Notes: generated by a model not told the origin, from the letters alone. A stretch of 64,000 nucleotides of DNA from Microbacterium proteolyticum (GCF_029639405.1 NZ_CP121274.1:62001-126000), one strand, 5' to 3'. Numbered from the stretch's first letter, positions 52,722 to 61,489 are shown. Translations and numbers: made by a program.

Positions 52722-54149
52722 CTACCCGGCCGTCGCGCGCCGTCGCTGCACGAACCCGAGGACCACGTCGAGCACGACGAACGCGGCGAGCGTGTAGCCG
52801 ACGAACGGGAGGAGGAGCCCCAGCCCGATCGCTCCGGCGAGCACGAGGGCGATCCCCCACCACGGCGCGTCGCGGAGCGCCCCGCGCGCGGGGGCGGCCG
52901 CGACGCCCCGGGTCGGGCGGCGCTTCCACCACATCGCGTAGCCGAGAGCGACGAGCGTCGCGATCCCGAGAGCCAGCGCCAGCAGCACCAGCTGATTGAC
53001 GAGTCCGAACATCGAGCCCATGTGCGTGTCGATGCCCCAGCGCGACAGCTTCGCCAGCAGCGGGTACTCGGCGAAGTCGACCCGGTCCGTCACCTGCATC
53101 GTGGAACCGTCGATGGCGACGGCATCCACCTCGGTCGGGAAGCTGCGCTGGATCTCCTGCACGACCCAGGCCTTGCCGGGGGCGGTGGGGGGCTTGATCT
53201 CGACCTGCCCCGTGTTGACGTTGATGCGCTGCGCAATGGCGAGCACGGCGTCGAAGGTCGCGGGGTTCGCAGCCCCCGTCGGTGCGGTCGCGGCACCGCC
53301 GTGGTGCGCGTGGTCACCGCCCGTCGCCGTCTCCCCCTCGAGCGAGGTCGACAGCGCCGGAGTGCCCCCGCCGACGGCGGCGCGCAGGTCGGCGACGTTG
53401 GCGCCCGCGAACGTCGACCAGGTGATCCCGGTGGCCGAGAGGAACACGGCCCCGAGCACCACCCACACGCCGATCGAGGCGTGCCACCCGAACAGTCCGC
53501 GATAGCCCGTGTGGGAACGGTTCGGACGCACGAGGTCGGCGCGCCCCCGACGGCTGCGCCGCATCCGTCCGATCCAGAGCCCCAGGCCGGCGAGCGCGAC
53601 GATCCCGAGCCAGGATGCCGCGAGCTCGCTGTACCACCGTCCGGGCTCGCCGAGGTGCAGGTTCCGGTGCAGATCGCTGACCCAGGTGCGAACGGGCAGG
53701 GCGCCACTGGTGCCGTACGCCGTGAGGTCGCCGCGGATCTCGGCCGATCCCGGGTCGACGAAGATCGCGCGGGTCTCGCTGGCGCCGAGGGAGGGGTCGG
53801 CGAACATGACGCGCGTCGTCGCCCCCGGTTCGGGTGCGGGCCGCACGGCGACGGGGGTCGCGTCGCCGCCGACGTACCCCTCGGCGGCGACGATCTGATC
53901 GGCCAGCGGCAGGGGCGCGGCGGTCGAGGGCGCCGTCAGCTCGTGCGCGTACACGATGCGATCGAGCGTCGGCGTGATCGCGTAGAGCGCCCCGCTCAGT
54001 GCGGCGACGAGGATGAACGGCCCCACGAGCACCCCGGCGAAGAAGTGCAGCCGGCGCAGGAGCGCCGTGAACCAGCCCTTCCGGACGCGCGGAGGCGAGG
54101 AGTCGGATGCCGCGGAGGCGGGCACCTGCTCGGTGTCGGTGGTGGTCAT
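52722..54149 (-). CDS. PepSY-associated TM (PiuB-like) membrane protein
   Basis: 475 aa with four or five membrane spans: RLHFFAGVLVGPFILVAALSGALY at the N-terminus, LAASWLGIVALAGLGLWIG, FGWHASIGVWVVLGAVFLSATG and two or three C-terminal helices. Large outside loops hold PepSY modules and a His cluster (GGDHAHHGG). His residues at helix ends (RLHFFAG, DLHRNLHLG, FGWHAS) could bind haem, as in the PiuB/FoxB ferric reductase group. The ATG overlaps the DyP stop by 4 bases. It closes the copper/peroxidase operon, probably as a membrane reductase. Confidence 0.88.
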   Translation of the reverse strand: MTTTDTEQVPASAASDSSPPRVRKGWFTALLRRLHFFAGVLVGPFILVAALSGALYAITPTLDRIVYAHELTAPSTAAPLPLADQIVAAEGYVGGDATPVAVRPAPEPGATTRVMFADPSLGASETRAIFVDPGSAEIRGDLTAYGTSGALPVRTWVSDLHRNLHLGEPGRWYSELAASWLGIVALAGLGLWIGRMRRSRRGRADLVRPNRSHTGYRGLFGWHASIGVWVVLGAVFLSATGITWSTFAGANVADLRAAVGGGTPALSTSLEGETATGGDHAHHGGAATAPTGAANPATFDAVLAIAQRINVNTGQVEIKPPTAPGKAWVVQEIQRSFPTEVDAVAIDGSTMQVTDRVDFAEYPLLAKLSRWGIDTHMGSMFGLVNQLVLLALALGIATLVALGYAMWWKRRPTRGVAAAPARGALRDAPWWGIALVLAGAIGLGLLLPFVGYTLAAFVVLDVVLGFVQRRRATAG

Positions 54150-55369
54150 GACAGGATTCCTTCTCCGATGAAACCGCCCTCGGCGCAGCCGGGCGGAAGG
54201 GCGAACACGGCCGACCCGATGGGGGTCGTCCATTCGTTGAGCAGGTCGAGCTCGTCGAGTCGACGCTGCAGGGGGACGAACTGCCGATCGATGTCGGCCT
54301 GGAACGAGACGAACAGCAGTCCCGCGTCCGAGACCGCGTCCGTCGGCAGCGCGTCGTCGTAGTTGTAGCCGCGGCGGAAGATGCGCTCCGCGGGGTCGTC
54401 GGACCGGGACCGCCGCACGTGCGAGAACTCCGGGATGACGGGGAAGCCGATGGCATCCTTGGCGGCGAAGTCGGGCTCGTCGAACTCGTCCGTCCCGGTG
54501 AGCGGGGCGCCCGTGGACTGGAAGCGCCCCACCGCCTGGTCGCGCCCGGGGCGATCCAGCCGGTCCCACTTGTCCAGGTCCATCGCGATGCGCCGCACCA
54601 CCATCCCCGTCCCGCCGGTCAGCCAGCCCTCGCGCGACCAGACGACCTCGTCGAACCCGGTGGTCCCGGGCAGCGGGTTGGCGGTGCCGTCGACCTGGCC
54701 GAAGAGGTTGCGCATCGTGGTCCCCGGGCGCGTCGTCCCGTGCGCGCGGCGGAAGCCCTGCTGCACCCATCGGGGTGTGGCGAACGCCCGCGCGTCCTTG
54801 AGCAGCATGCGCGTGGCGTGGGCGACGGTGACCGGATCGTCCGCGGCGATCTGCAGGAGCAGGTCGCCGTCGCCGTACTCGGGCCGGAGCCGGTCGATCG
54901 TGAACGCGGGAAGCGGGCGCAGCCAGGCGGGGGCCGCGGCGCCCGAGCGCGCGACGAACCCCGGGCCGAACCCGAAGGTCACCGTCAAGCGCGCCGGCGA
55001 GACCGCCAGCTCCGGTTCGGTGTCGGCGAGGGCGCCCTTCCCCCGCGTCAGGCGCACGGCGTCGTCGGTGAGCAGGCGCATGAGACGGCGCAGGGCGTCG
55101 CGGTCGGTGTCGGCGCGCAGGTCCAGCGCGACGAGCGACACATGCGCCTGCGCGTCCGTGTCGATGCCGGCCTGGTGGGCGCCGTGGAAGGGCACGACGA
55201 CATCGCCGTTCAACGGCGCCGCGGACACGGCATCCGTCGCTCCGGCCGAGACGGCCGCGTCGATCCCGACCGCGGCGAGCGCCCCCGCGCCGGCGACGGC
55301 TCCCCCGAGGAGGAACCCCCGCCGGCCGAGACCGCCATCGCCCGGAGCGGATCGATCGCGGGACGCCAT
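54146..55369 (-). CDS. Tat-exported DyP-type haem peroxidase (EfeB/DtpA-like)
   Basis: 407 aa. Twin-arginine signal GLGRRGFLLGGAVAGAGALA predicts export of the folded haem protein. GQVDG (224-228) is the family GxxDG motif with Asp227; His317 (EFSHVRRS) is the proximal ligand and Arg332/Arg333 (IFRRGYNYDD) lie on the distal side. It shares one base with the PCu(A)C gene stop. Such peroxidases sit with copper chaperones in Streptomyces (DtpA with ECuC/Sco) or with iron-uptake genes (EfeB); the neighbours here are of the copper kind. Confidence 0.95.
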   Translation of the reverse strand: MASRDRSAPGDGGLGRRGFLLGGAVAGAGALAAVGIDAAVSAGATDAVSAAPLNGDVVVPFHGAHQAGIDTDAQAHVSLVALDLRADTDRDALRRLMRLLTDDAVRLTRGKGALADTEPELAVSPARLTVTFGFGPGFVARSGAAAPAWLRPLPAFTIDRLRPEYGDGDLLLQIAADDPVTVAHATRMLLKDARAFATPRWVQQGFRRAHGTTRPGTTMRNLFGQVDGTANPLPGTTGFDEVVWSREGWLTGGTGMVVRRIAMDLDKWDRLDRPGRDQAVGRFQSTGAPLTGTDEFDEPDFAAKDAIGFPVIPEFSHVRRSRSDDPAERIFRRGYNYDDALPTDAVSDAGLLFVSFQADIDRQFVPLQRRLDELDLLNEWTTPIGSAVFALPPGCAEGGFIGEGILS

Positions 55370-55917
55370 CAGTGGCCCGACTCCGAGGAGCCCATGTCCA
55401 TCTCGCCCATGTCGCCCTCGTAGGTCTCGTTCGCGCCGGCGAACTCCTTCACGGGCGCGGTGATCTCCGCCGTGGACTCGTCCGAGAAGGTCAGGGTGAT
55501 CGTGGTCTCGTCGCCGACGAGCAAGGGCGACGTGACGTCCATGAACATGAGGTGGTTGCCACCCGGCTCGAGGGTGATCGCCCCGTGGGCGGGGATGACG
55601 AATCCGCCCTCGACCGGGCGCATGACCATCTGGCCGGACTCGTTCTGCACGGTCTCGTGCAGCTCCATTGCGGAGGTCGCGGGGCTGGTGGCCGACACGA
55701 CCGTGAGGTCGGTGTCGCCGTCGTTGCGGAGCTCGCCGAAGCCGGCGCTCATCCCCGCATCGGCAGCCTTGACCCAGACGTCGCTGGTCGAGAACGCGTC
55801 GGCCTCCGGCGTGACGGACGTGGTGGGCGCAGCGGCGCCGGCGCACCCCGAGAGCGCGAGAGTTGCGGCCAGGGCGAGGGCGCCGAAGCGCAGGAGGGAG
55901 GTGGTGCGGACGGACAT
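55369..55917 (-). CDS. Periplasmic-type copper chaperone PCu(A)C, lipoprotein
   Basis: 182 aa. Signal peptide with lipobox (LALSGC). The copper site follows the H-M-x10-M-x21-H-x-M pattern: MELHETV, MVMRPVEGG and PGGNHLMFMD. The C-terminus has a second Met/His-rich tail (MGEMDMGSSESGH), which may act as an extra copper or silver collector. Known relatives deliver Cu(I) to cytochrome oxidase CuA. It lies between CopC (10 bp upstream) and the DyP peroxidase. Confidence 0.93.
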   Translation of the reverse strand: MSVRTTSLLRFGALALAATLALSGCAGAAAPTTSVTPEADAFSTSDVWVKAADAGMSAGFGELRNDGDTDLTVVSATSPATSAMELHETVQNESGQMVMRPVEGGFVIPAHGAITLEPGGNHLMFMDVTSPLLVGDETTITLTFSDESTAEITAPVKEFAGANETYEGDMGEMDMGSSESGH

Positions 55918-55927
55918 GGAGAACCTT

Positions 55928-56485
55928 TCAGGACTGATCGCCGCGGGCACCGCGACGACGGAGGAGGAACGAGACCGCGACGAAGACGGCGAGCGCCAGG
56001 CCCGCCCCGATCGCGGCGATGACGACGACACGGGGGATCCCCGCGCCGTCGGTGGAGGCGGGGACCGCCTGCGGGGAGGGCGCCGCCGAGACGGCGGCCC
56101 GTTCGAGGGGCGCGGCGTCTCCGACGGTGAACGGGATGACCCCCGAGATGGGGTGGCCGTCGACCGAGACGACGCGCCACCGGATCTCGTACCCGGCGAC
56201 CGGCATGCCGTCCGCCAGGTAGACCGAGACGGTCCCGGATGCCACCACGGGGTCGGCCGCCACCCAGTCGGTGCCGTCGCCGTCGGCGACGATCACCTCT
56301 GCCCCGACGTCCATGACGTCGGCGGAGAATCTCAGGGAGATCTCCTGGGGTGCGGAGGGCAGACGCTCACCCGCGGAGGGTGAGCTGGAGAGCAGTTCGT
56401 CGTGGGCGGAGGCCGGGACCGACGACGCCAGGACGGCGACGGCAGCCACGACGATCCCCGCCGCGACGACGCGGAGGCGATGCAT
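55928..56485 (-). CDS. CopC/YcnJ-type copper resistance protein with C-terminal membrane anchor
   Basis: 185 aa. Sec signal peptide ends at ASAHDELL, putting His at the mature N-terminus, the usual Cu(II) ligand; another His lies in VSVDGHPISGVIPFTV. The CopC beta-barrel fills residues ~28-120, then a Pro/Ala linker and a single membrane helix (VVVIAAIGAGLALAVFVAVS) followed by RRRG. It heads the CopC-PCu(A)C-DyP-PepSY run and is probably anchored outside the cell to pass on copper. Confidence 0.92.
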   Translation of the reverse strand: MHRLRVVAAGIVVAAVAVLASSVPASAHDELLSSSPSAGERLPSAPQEISLRFSADVMDVGAEVIVADGDGTDWVAADPVVASGTVSVYLADGMPVAGYEIRWRVVSVDGHPISGVIPFTVGDAAPLERAAVSAAPSPQAVPASTDGAGIPRVVVIAAIGAGLALAVFVAVSFLLRRRGARGDQS

Positions 56486-56712
56486 GGGAACCTCTTCCCG
56501 GATGCCGGAGCACCCGTCGGACAGCGGCCGCGCACGGGCGCACGGGGGCGCGCGGGACGCGGACGCCGAGGGCCGTCGGAGTCCGTGCTCGCTCAATGGC
56601 GAACGTCGGACCGCGCGCGCGGCGCGCGACGACCTTGGTGGATGTCGGGGATGCGAGGCTCTGCCACCCGACGTGAACCGTCCGCGCCGCGGGGCGCGGA
56701 GGCCATCGGCAT

Positions 56713-56730
56713 CCCTCCACCGACGGAGGG
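56713..56730 (-). terminator. Short hairpin between the membrane protein gene and copC
   Basis: CCCTCC (56713-56718) and GGAGGG (56725-56730) form a 6-bp stem with a 6-base loop 10 bp after the stop of the upstream membrane protein gene. It may attenuate transcription into the copC part; the rest of 56486-56740 shows no gene. Confidence 0.35.
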
Positions 56731-56740
56731 ACGCGGGGCG

Positions 56741-57337
56741 TCAGAGCGCGAAGAGGGGCGGTCCGCGCCTCCGCGCGGAGGCGGTGAGCAGCAGCGAGGC
56801 CGGGCGCACGGCGGCGATGACGACGACGGGGACGCGGCGCAGCGGAACGGGGAGGGGGCCTAGGGCGATGATCGCCGCTCGGGCACGCAGCCAGACCAGG
56901 AGTCGGTCGGCCAGCACCCGGAGGAGCGCGACGGTGCTCTCACCGCGGTGCAGCGCCAACGTGGTGACGACGGCGGCGACGAGGTGCCACCCGCCCATCG
57001 TGGCGTCCGCGGTCACCAGGGGGCCGGCGGGACCGTCGAGCACGGTGGCGACGCCGTGGACGTGCGTGGCGCGTCCGGTGTCGTACGTGCCGAGGACGAA
57101 GAGGGCGTGGAAGACGATCTGGCTCAGCGTCACGGCCGCGCCCAGGCGCCAGACCGAGAGGCGGCGGCCGGCCAGAGCGACGCAGACGACGAAGGACAGC
57201 GCGAGCGGGACGACGATCCCGAACGCCCCCGGCACGGCGCCGCCGGCCGTGACGTGGGACAGGAGGGCCACGAAGGTGGCCACGCTCGCAGCGACCGTCC
57301 CGCGCACGACGCGCGTGCCCCGGTCCTGTCGTCGCAT
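56741..57337 (-). CDS. Polytopic membrane protein upstream of copC
   Basis: 198 aa with about five membrane segments (GTVAASVATFVALLSHV, FGIVVPLALSFVVCVAL, VTLSQIVFHALFVLGTY, GGWHLVAAVVTTLAL and a C-terminal hydrophobic stretch). His residues are placed in or near helices (SHVT, FHALF, THVHGVA, GWHLV, ALHRG), suggesting metal or haem contact. No named family recognised. Position directly upstream of copC on the same strand, with a 255-bp gap, suggests a copper-related role but does not prove it. Confidence 0.7.
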   Translation of the reverse strand: MRRQDRGTRVVRGTVAASVATFVALLSHVTAGGAVPGAFGIVVPLALSFVVCVALAGRRLSVWRLGAAVTLSQIVFHALFVLGTYDTGRATHVHGVATVLDGPAGPLVTADATMGGWHLVAAVVTTLALHRGESTVALLRVLADRLLVWLRARAAIIALGPLPVPLRRVPVVVIAAVRPASLLLTASARRRGPPLFAL

Positions 57338-57391
57338 GTTCTCATTCTGTCAGCCGAGCGCCGACTCTCCCGCCACCCCTAGGCTGGCCGG

Positions 57392-58411
57392 ATGACGAGC
57401 TCCCCGGCCGCCCCTCGCCGCGTCGTGATCGCCGGCGCGAGCGGATTCGTCGGTCAGGCGCTCGTCGCGGCGTTCCGCGAGGACGGCGACGAGGTCGCCA
57501 CGGTGGGGCGCACCGGCACGGCGACCTGGACCGACCCGGCGGGGATCGCGCGGCTCGTGGACGGCGCCGACGTGCTCGTGAACCTCGCCGGCCGCATCGT
57601 GTCGTGCCGGTACACCGACGCGAATCGCGACGAGATCCTGAACTCCCGGTTCGATACGACCCGCGCTCTGCATCGGGCGGTCCGGGATGCCGTCCACCCC
57701 CCGCGCGTCTGGATGAACGCCTCGACCGCCACCATCTACCGGCACGAGACGGAGAGCGGCAACGACGAGGTCGACGGCGTGATCGGCGAGGGCTTCTCGG
57801 TCGACGTCGCCACGAGCTGGGAGCGGGCGTTCTTCGACGGCGAGCTGCCCACGACGCGGCGGGTCGCCCTCCGCATGGCGATCGTGCTGGGCGACGGCCC
57901 GGCCACGCGCATGCTCCTCGCCCTGGGAAGGCTCGGCCTCGGTGGTCCGCAGATCGACAGCTGGTGGTTCCCGCACCGCCGCTATCGCGGGATCGGAGCA
58001 CGCCCGAGCGGACCCGCGTGGTCGTCGTGGCACCGCACGCGGGGACGCCAGCGCTTCAGCTGGATCCACATCGACGACGTGGTGGCATCCGTCCGTTTCC
58101 TGCGCGATCGCGACGACATCGCGGGACCGGTGAACCTGTCCGCCCCCGGCGTCAGCGACAACCGCACCCTCATGCACGAGGTACGTCGGGTCGCGGGGAT
58201 GCCGGTGGGTCTCCCGGCGTTCCGGTGGATGCTCGACCCCGCCATGGCGGTCCTGCGCAACGAACCCGAGCTGGTGCTCAAGAGTCGATGGGCGGTGCCC
58301 GGGGTCCTGACCCGCGCGGGGTTCGCCTTCGCGTACGACGAACTGGGGCCGGCGCTGGACGCCGTGGCATCCCAGCGCCGGCCCCGGGCCCGCGATCTCT
58401 TCTCGAGCTGA
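57392..58411 (+). CDS. TIGR01777-type NAD(P)-dependent epimerase
   Basis: 339 aa with an N-terminal Rossmann motif VVIAGASGFVGQALVAAF. Family features include VLVNLAGRIVSCRYTDANRD, MNASTATIYRH and FSWIHIDDVVASVRF, plus a C-terminal DUF1731-like part (LPAFRWMLDPAMAVLRNEP). An extra insert around RRYRGIGARPSGPAWSSWHR breaks the usual GGxxGxGxQ region. Relatives (YfcH, SulA-type) have no settled substrate. It is divergent from the membrane protein gene with a 54-bp gap. Confidence 0.9.
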   Translation: MTSSPAAPRRVVIAGASGFVGQALVAAFREDGDEVATVGRTGTATWTDPAGIARLVDGADVLVNLAGRIVSCRYTDANRDEILNSRFDTTRALHRAVRDAVHPPRVWMNASTATIYRHETESGNDEVDGVIGEGFSVDVATSWERAFFDGELPTTRRVALRMAIVLGDGPATRMLLALGRLGLGGPQIDSWWFPHRRYRGIGARPSGPAWSSWHRTRGRQRFSWIHIDDVVASVRFLRDRDDIAGPVNLSAPGVSDNRTLMHEVRRVAGMPVGLPAFRWMLDPAMAVLRNEPELVLKSRWAVPGVLTRAGFAFAYDELGPALDAVASQRRPRARDLFSS

Positions 58412-58424
58412 GAAGAGGGGTGGA

Positions 58425-58583
58425 TCAGGTGTTGCGGCGCACGAAGCGCAGCAGTGCCGCGATCACACCGACGATCAGGATGATGATTCCGATCCACAGG
58501 AGGAACTTCACGGCCTCGACGAAGATGCCGAGGAACAGGAAGACGAGACCGACGACGATGAGGAGGATGGCGAGAGCTGGCAT
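58425..58583 (-). CDS. Very small membrane protein, 52 aa
   Basis: From ATG 58583. Two hydrophobic helices (ALAILLIVVGLVFLFLGIFV and FLLWIGIIILIVGVIAALL) joined by a short EAVK turn, ending in FVRRNT on the positive side. The composition and placing are typical of small actinobacterial membrane proteins of unknown function. The frame is open upstream, but the added part is Arg-rich and not membrane-like, so this start is chosen. It converges on the epimerase gene 13 bp away. Confidence 0.7.
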   Translation of the reverse strand: MPALAILLIVVGLVFLFLGIFVEAVKFLLWIGIIILIVGVIAALLRFVRRNT

Positions 58584-58724
58584 GTCATCCACCCTGCTCC
58601 GTCTACGGGAATCGGCCCGCGCCCTTGACAGACGGCACACGCCGGTGCACGCGCGTGTCAAGGTCCCGGCGCGCGGAAGGCTCGCGGTCTAGCCTCGGAT
58701 CCGTCACCACGAGAGAGGCGCATC

Positions 58725-58985
58725 ATGGGCGATCGCGACACCACCGGCCACGGCACCGGACCCGAAGAGGGCGAGTACACCGAGGTTCAGCTGCCCGACG
58801 GCGAGGAGGCGGGACGCAACCTCGACGCTCCGGGCGAATACGTCGACAACGAGCGGGCCGACGGCACCGAGGCGCGGCCACGCGCCGACGAGGCCGGTTC
58901 CTACACCGACGTGCAGCTCCCCTCCGGCGACGAGTCGCGCGAGGACACCGAGCGTCCGGGCGAGTACACCGACCGCGATCGCTGA
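58725..58985 (+). CDS. Acidic protein made of two ~30-residue repeats
   Basis: 86 aa, ATG 58725 with a GAGAGAGG ribosome site. After a short leader, two units align: GEYTEVQLPDGEEAGRNLDA plus PGEYVDNER, and GSYTDVQLPSGDESREDTER plus PGEYTDRDR. Each has a Y-T-x-V-Q-L-P core and a P-G-E-Y closing piece, so it arose by internal duplication. Highly charged, no hydrophobic core, no Cys. Function unknown. It ends one base before the stop of a convergent AraC gene. Confidence 0.75.
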   Translation: MGDRDTTGHGTGPEEGEYTEVQLPDGEEAGRNLDAPGEYVDNERADGTEARPRADEAGSYTDVQLPSGDESREDTERPGEYTDRDR

Positions 58986-58986
58986 G

Positions 58987-59961
58987 TCAGCGATCGAGCG
59001 TCGTCTTCGGGTCGGCCCGGTAGGCCGCGTGGTACGCCGCGGCGAATCCGGGGAGGTCGACGAAACCCCAGCGGAGCGCGATCTCCCCAACCGTCGTCCG
59101 GGTCGGATCGGATGCCACCAGGTCGGCGTGCGCGGCGCTCACGCGTGCGTGCTCCAGGTAACCCTCGGGAGTCGACGAGAGCTGCCCGTTCGCGGCGAAG
59201 GCGCGACGCAACCCTGCAACCGAGGTCCCGGTCGCGCGCGCGGCGTCGTCGGCCGTGATGGGCAACGACGCGTGATCATCCATCCATCGCATGGCGGCGG
59301 AGTAGGTGGCTGCTTGAGCCATCGCCGAGGCGCGCCGCTCACGCGGGTCGCCCGCCAGGGGGAAGGCTTCCAGGGTGGACGACACGAGTGCGCGGTGCAC
59401 GTGCGCGCGCACCAGGGGTTCGGCGAGAAGAGGGAGCTGGGTGAACGCCCAGCGCAGGGTGGCGACCCAGTAGTCGCGCATCCGCCGGGATACCGGGCCC
59501 GTTCCGTCGAAACGCACCTCGAGAGAGTCGTCTCCATAGATGGTGCGGGCGGCGTCCTCGAGTCGCGCGGCGTCGAACGCGACGATGTCGATCTCCGCAC
59601 CATCGGCGATACCGGAATACTCCTGGCCCGGCTGGGCGACGGCCGGCTCCACGCTGTACTCGCCGCTTGCCGACCCGATACGCCACGAGAAACCGGGGGT
59701 TCCGGTGGCGAAGAAGAACCGATCGACCCCGTACTCGACCTCGGCCCGGCATCGCCACGACAGGTGACGCAACGAGAAGGCGTCGTCACCGACGGCGCGC
59801 TCGGCGAACGAGCCCACCTCCACCTGCATGTCGACACGGCCGTACTGTGCGCGCAGCCACTCCAGGGTTTCAGCCGCCTCCGCCGTGCGCACGCGGGTGT
59901 CGTAATAGTCGCTGCTCACGGCCGGGGGCACCTCGTTCCCGCTGGACTGCACCACCGCCAT
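58987..59961 (-). CDS. AraC-family regulator (third of three similar copies)
   Basis: 324 aa from ATG 59961. N-terminal ligand domain (RVRTAEAAETLEWLRAQYGR, LRHLSWRCRAEVEYGVDRFF), then a helix-turn-helix pair including LPITADDAARATGTSVAGLR and TVGEIALRWGFVDLPGFAAA. Shares its plan with the regulators at 34598 and 47949 but is more diverged. It is divergent from a GNAT gene and converges on the repeat protein; neither is a proven target. Confidence 0.88.
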   Translation of the reverse strand: MAVVQSSGNEVPPAVSSDYYDTRVRTAEAAETLEWLRAQYGRVDMQVEVGSFAERAVGDDAFSLRHLSWRCRAEVEYGVDRFFFATGTPGFSWRIGSASGEYSVEPAVAQPGQEYSGIADGAEIDIVAFDAARLEDAARTIYGDDSLEVRFDGTGPVSRRMRDYWVATLRWAFTQLPLLAEPLVRAHVHRALVSSTLEAFPLAGDPRERRASAMAQAATYSAAMRWMDDHASLPITADDAARATGTSVAGLRRAFAANGQLSSTPEGYLEHARVSAAHADLVASDPTRTTVGEIALRWGFVDLPGFAAAYHAAYRADPKTTLDR

Positions 59962-60036
59962 AGTAGTTAACCCGGCGATCCCGCCGGCAGTTCCCCCTCT
60001 CCGCCGATAGTTCACCCACCCCCAGGAAGAGCCCCC

Positions 60037-60498
60037 GTGACCGACTCGCCCGTCATCCGCGACATCCACCCCGACGACGCCGGAGAGGTCCTGACGATCC
60101 AGCGCGCCGCCTTCGCCAGCGAAGCGCTGATCTACGGCGACCCCGACATGCCGCCCCTGACCCAGACCCTCGAGGAGCTCGAGGCCGAACTCGTCGAGAA
60201 CCTCGGCTGCGTCGCCATCGTCGGCCACCGTCTCGTCGGGGCCGTTCGCGCGCGCCGCGACGACGAGCTCCTGCTGATCGGTCGCCTCGCCATCGCACCC
60301 GATCAGCAGGGCGGGGGCCTCGGGTCGAAGCTCCTCGCCGCCGTCGAGGAACGTGGGCGCCAGGCCGGCGCGACCGAGGCCGAACTGTTCACCGGCGGTC
60401 TCAGCGAGGCGAACCAGCGCCTTTATGAGCGCGAGGGGTATCACCGTTCCGAGACCACCCCCGACGGCGAGATCTTCTACCGCAAGCCGCTGACCTGA
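60037..60498 (+). CDS. GNAT-family N-acetyltransferase
   Basis: 153 aa from GTG 60037. The acetyl-CoA motif A is LIGRLAIAPDQQGGGLGSKL (the R/Q-x-x-G-x-G/A loop reads QQGGGLG), followed by a helix and the motif B part ANQRLYEREGYHRSE. Compact single-domain enzyme; acceptor unknown. The gene ends just before a complex double hairpin shared with the convergent SDR gene. Confidence 0.88.
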   Translation: MTDSPVIRDIHPDDAGEVLTIQRAAFASEALIYGDPDMPPLTQTLEELEAELVENLGCVAIVGHRLVGAVRARRDDELLLIGRLAIAPDQQGGGLGSKLLAAVEERGRQAGATEAELFTGGLSEANQRLYEREGYHRSETTPDGEIFYRKPLT

Positions 60499-60503
60499 CA
60501 CCG

Positions 60504-60578
60504 CGAGAACAGGCGATGCACCGAGAACAGGCCGATTCATACAGAATCGGCCTGTTCCGGTCGCGTCGCCTGTTCTCG
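60504..60578. repeat. Nested double inverted repeat, probable bidirectional terminator
   Basis: Outer arms CGAGAACAGGCGA (60504-60516) and TCGCCTGTTCTCG (60566-60578), and inner arms GAACAGGCCGATTC (60525-60538) and GAATCGGCCTGTTC (60544-60557) around ATACA, are all perfect. The word GAGAACAGGC occurs twice directly and its complement GCCTGTTC twice, so alternative pairings and a cruciform are possible. It occupies the gap between the convergent GNAT and SDR genes. Confidence 0.85.
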
Positions 60579-60595
60579 TCGCGACGGTGCGGTGC

Positions 60596-61489
60596 TTACG
60601 GGGTCGGCATCCCGCCGTTGACGTTGAGCGTCTCGCCGATCACGTAGCTCGATTCCGCGGATGCCAGGTACACGTACGCCGGGGCGAGCTCGGCGGGCTG
60701 CCCCATGCGTCCGAGGGGCGTCTCCTCGCCGAACTCCGCGACCTTCTCCTGGGGCTGACCGTCCGAGACCTGCAGCGGCGTCCAGATGGGGCCGGGAGCC
60801 ACGGCGTTGACGCGGATGCCCTTCGGCGCCAGCTGCTGACCGAGCGCCTTGGTGAAGGCGTTGATGGTCGCCTTCGTCGAGGCGTAGTCGACGAGGATCG
60901 CCGACGGCGAGTACGCCTGGATCGAGGTCGTGTTGATGATCGCGGACCCGGCCGGCAGGTGCGGGAGCGCCGCCTTGGTCACCCAGAACATCGCGTACAC
61001 GTTCGTCTTGAAGGTGGCGTCGAACTGCTCGTCGGTGAGGGTCGTGAGGTCTTCGTTGAACAGCTGCTTGCCGCCGTTGTTGACGAGGATGTCGAGTCCG
61101 CCGAGTTCCTCGACCGCCTGCGCGACGAGCGCACGGCAGTACTCGGGGTCGCGGAGGTCGCCCGGGATCTGCGCGACGGTCGCGCCGGCCTCGCGGAGGA
61201 TCCCGGCGATGCGATCGGCATCCTCCTTCTCCTCCGGCAGGTACGACATCGCGACCGAGGCGCCCTCGCGGGCGAAGGCGATCGCGGTGGCCGCGCCGAT
61301 GCCGGAGTCGGCGCCGGTGATGAGGGCCTTGCGCCCCTCCAGCCGGCCGCTGCCGACGTAGGTGTCCTCGCCGAGGGCGGCCTTCGGGCTCAGCTCGGCA
61401 TCCAGACCGGGCTCGGGCTGGTGCTGCTTCGACGGCTCGATGTCGGCGTAGAGCTTCGCGGGATCGGTGAAGGTGTATTGCGTGGTCAT
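60596..61489 (-). CDS. Short-chain dehydrogenase/reductase (YghA/YhdG-like)
   Basis: 297 aa. The cofactor motif is ALITGADSGIGAATAIAFAR; the catalytic Ser (NTTSIQAYSPS), Tyr and Lys (VDYASTKATIN) are all present, and GGLDILVNNGGKQ precedes. The ~45-residue N-terminal extension (YTFTDPAKLYADIEPSKQHQ) marks the YghA/general-stress branch of SDRs. It lies 53 bp downstream of the GH15 gene on the same strand. Substrate unknown. Confidence 0.93.
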   Translation of the reverse strand: MTTQYTFTDPAKLYADIEPSKQHQPEPGLDAELSPKAALGEDTYVGSGRLEGRKALITGADSGIGAATAIAFAREGASVAMSYLPEEKEDADRIAGILREAGATVAQIPGDLRDPEYCRALVAQAVEELGGLDILVNNGGKQLFNEDLTTLTDEQFDATFKTNVYAMFWVTKAALPHLPAGSAIINTTSIQAYSPSAILVDYASTKATINAFTKALGQQLAPKGIRVNAVAPGPIWTPLQVSDGQPQEKVAEFGEETPLGRMGQPAELAPAYVYLASAESSYVIGETLNVNGGMPTP

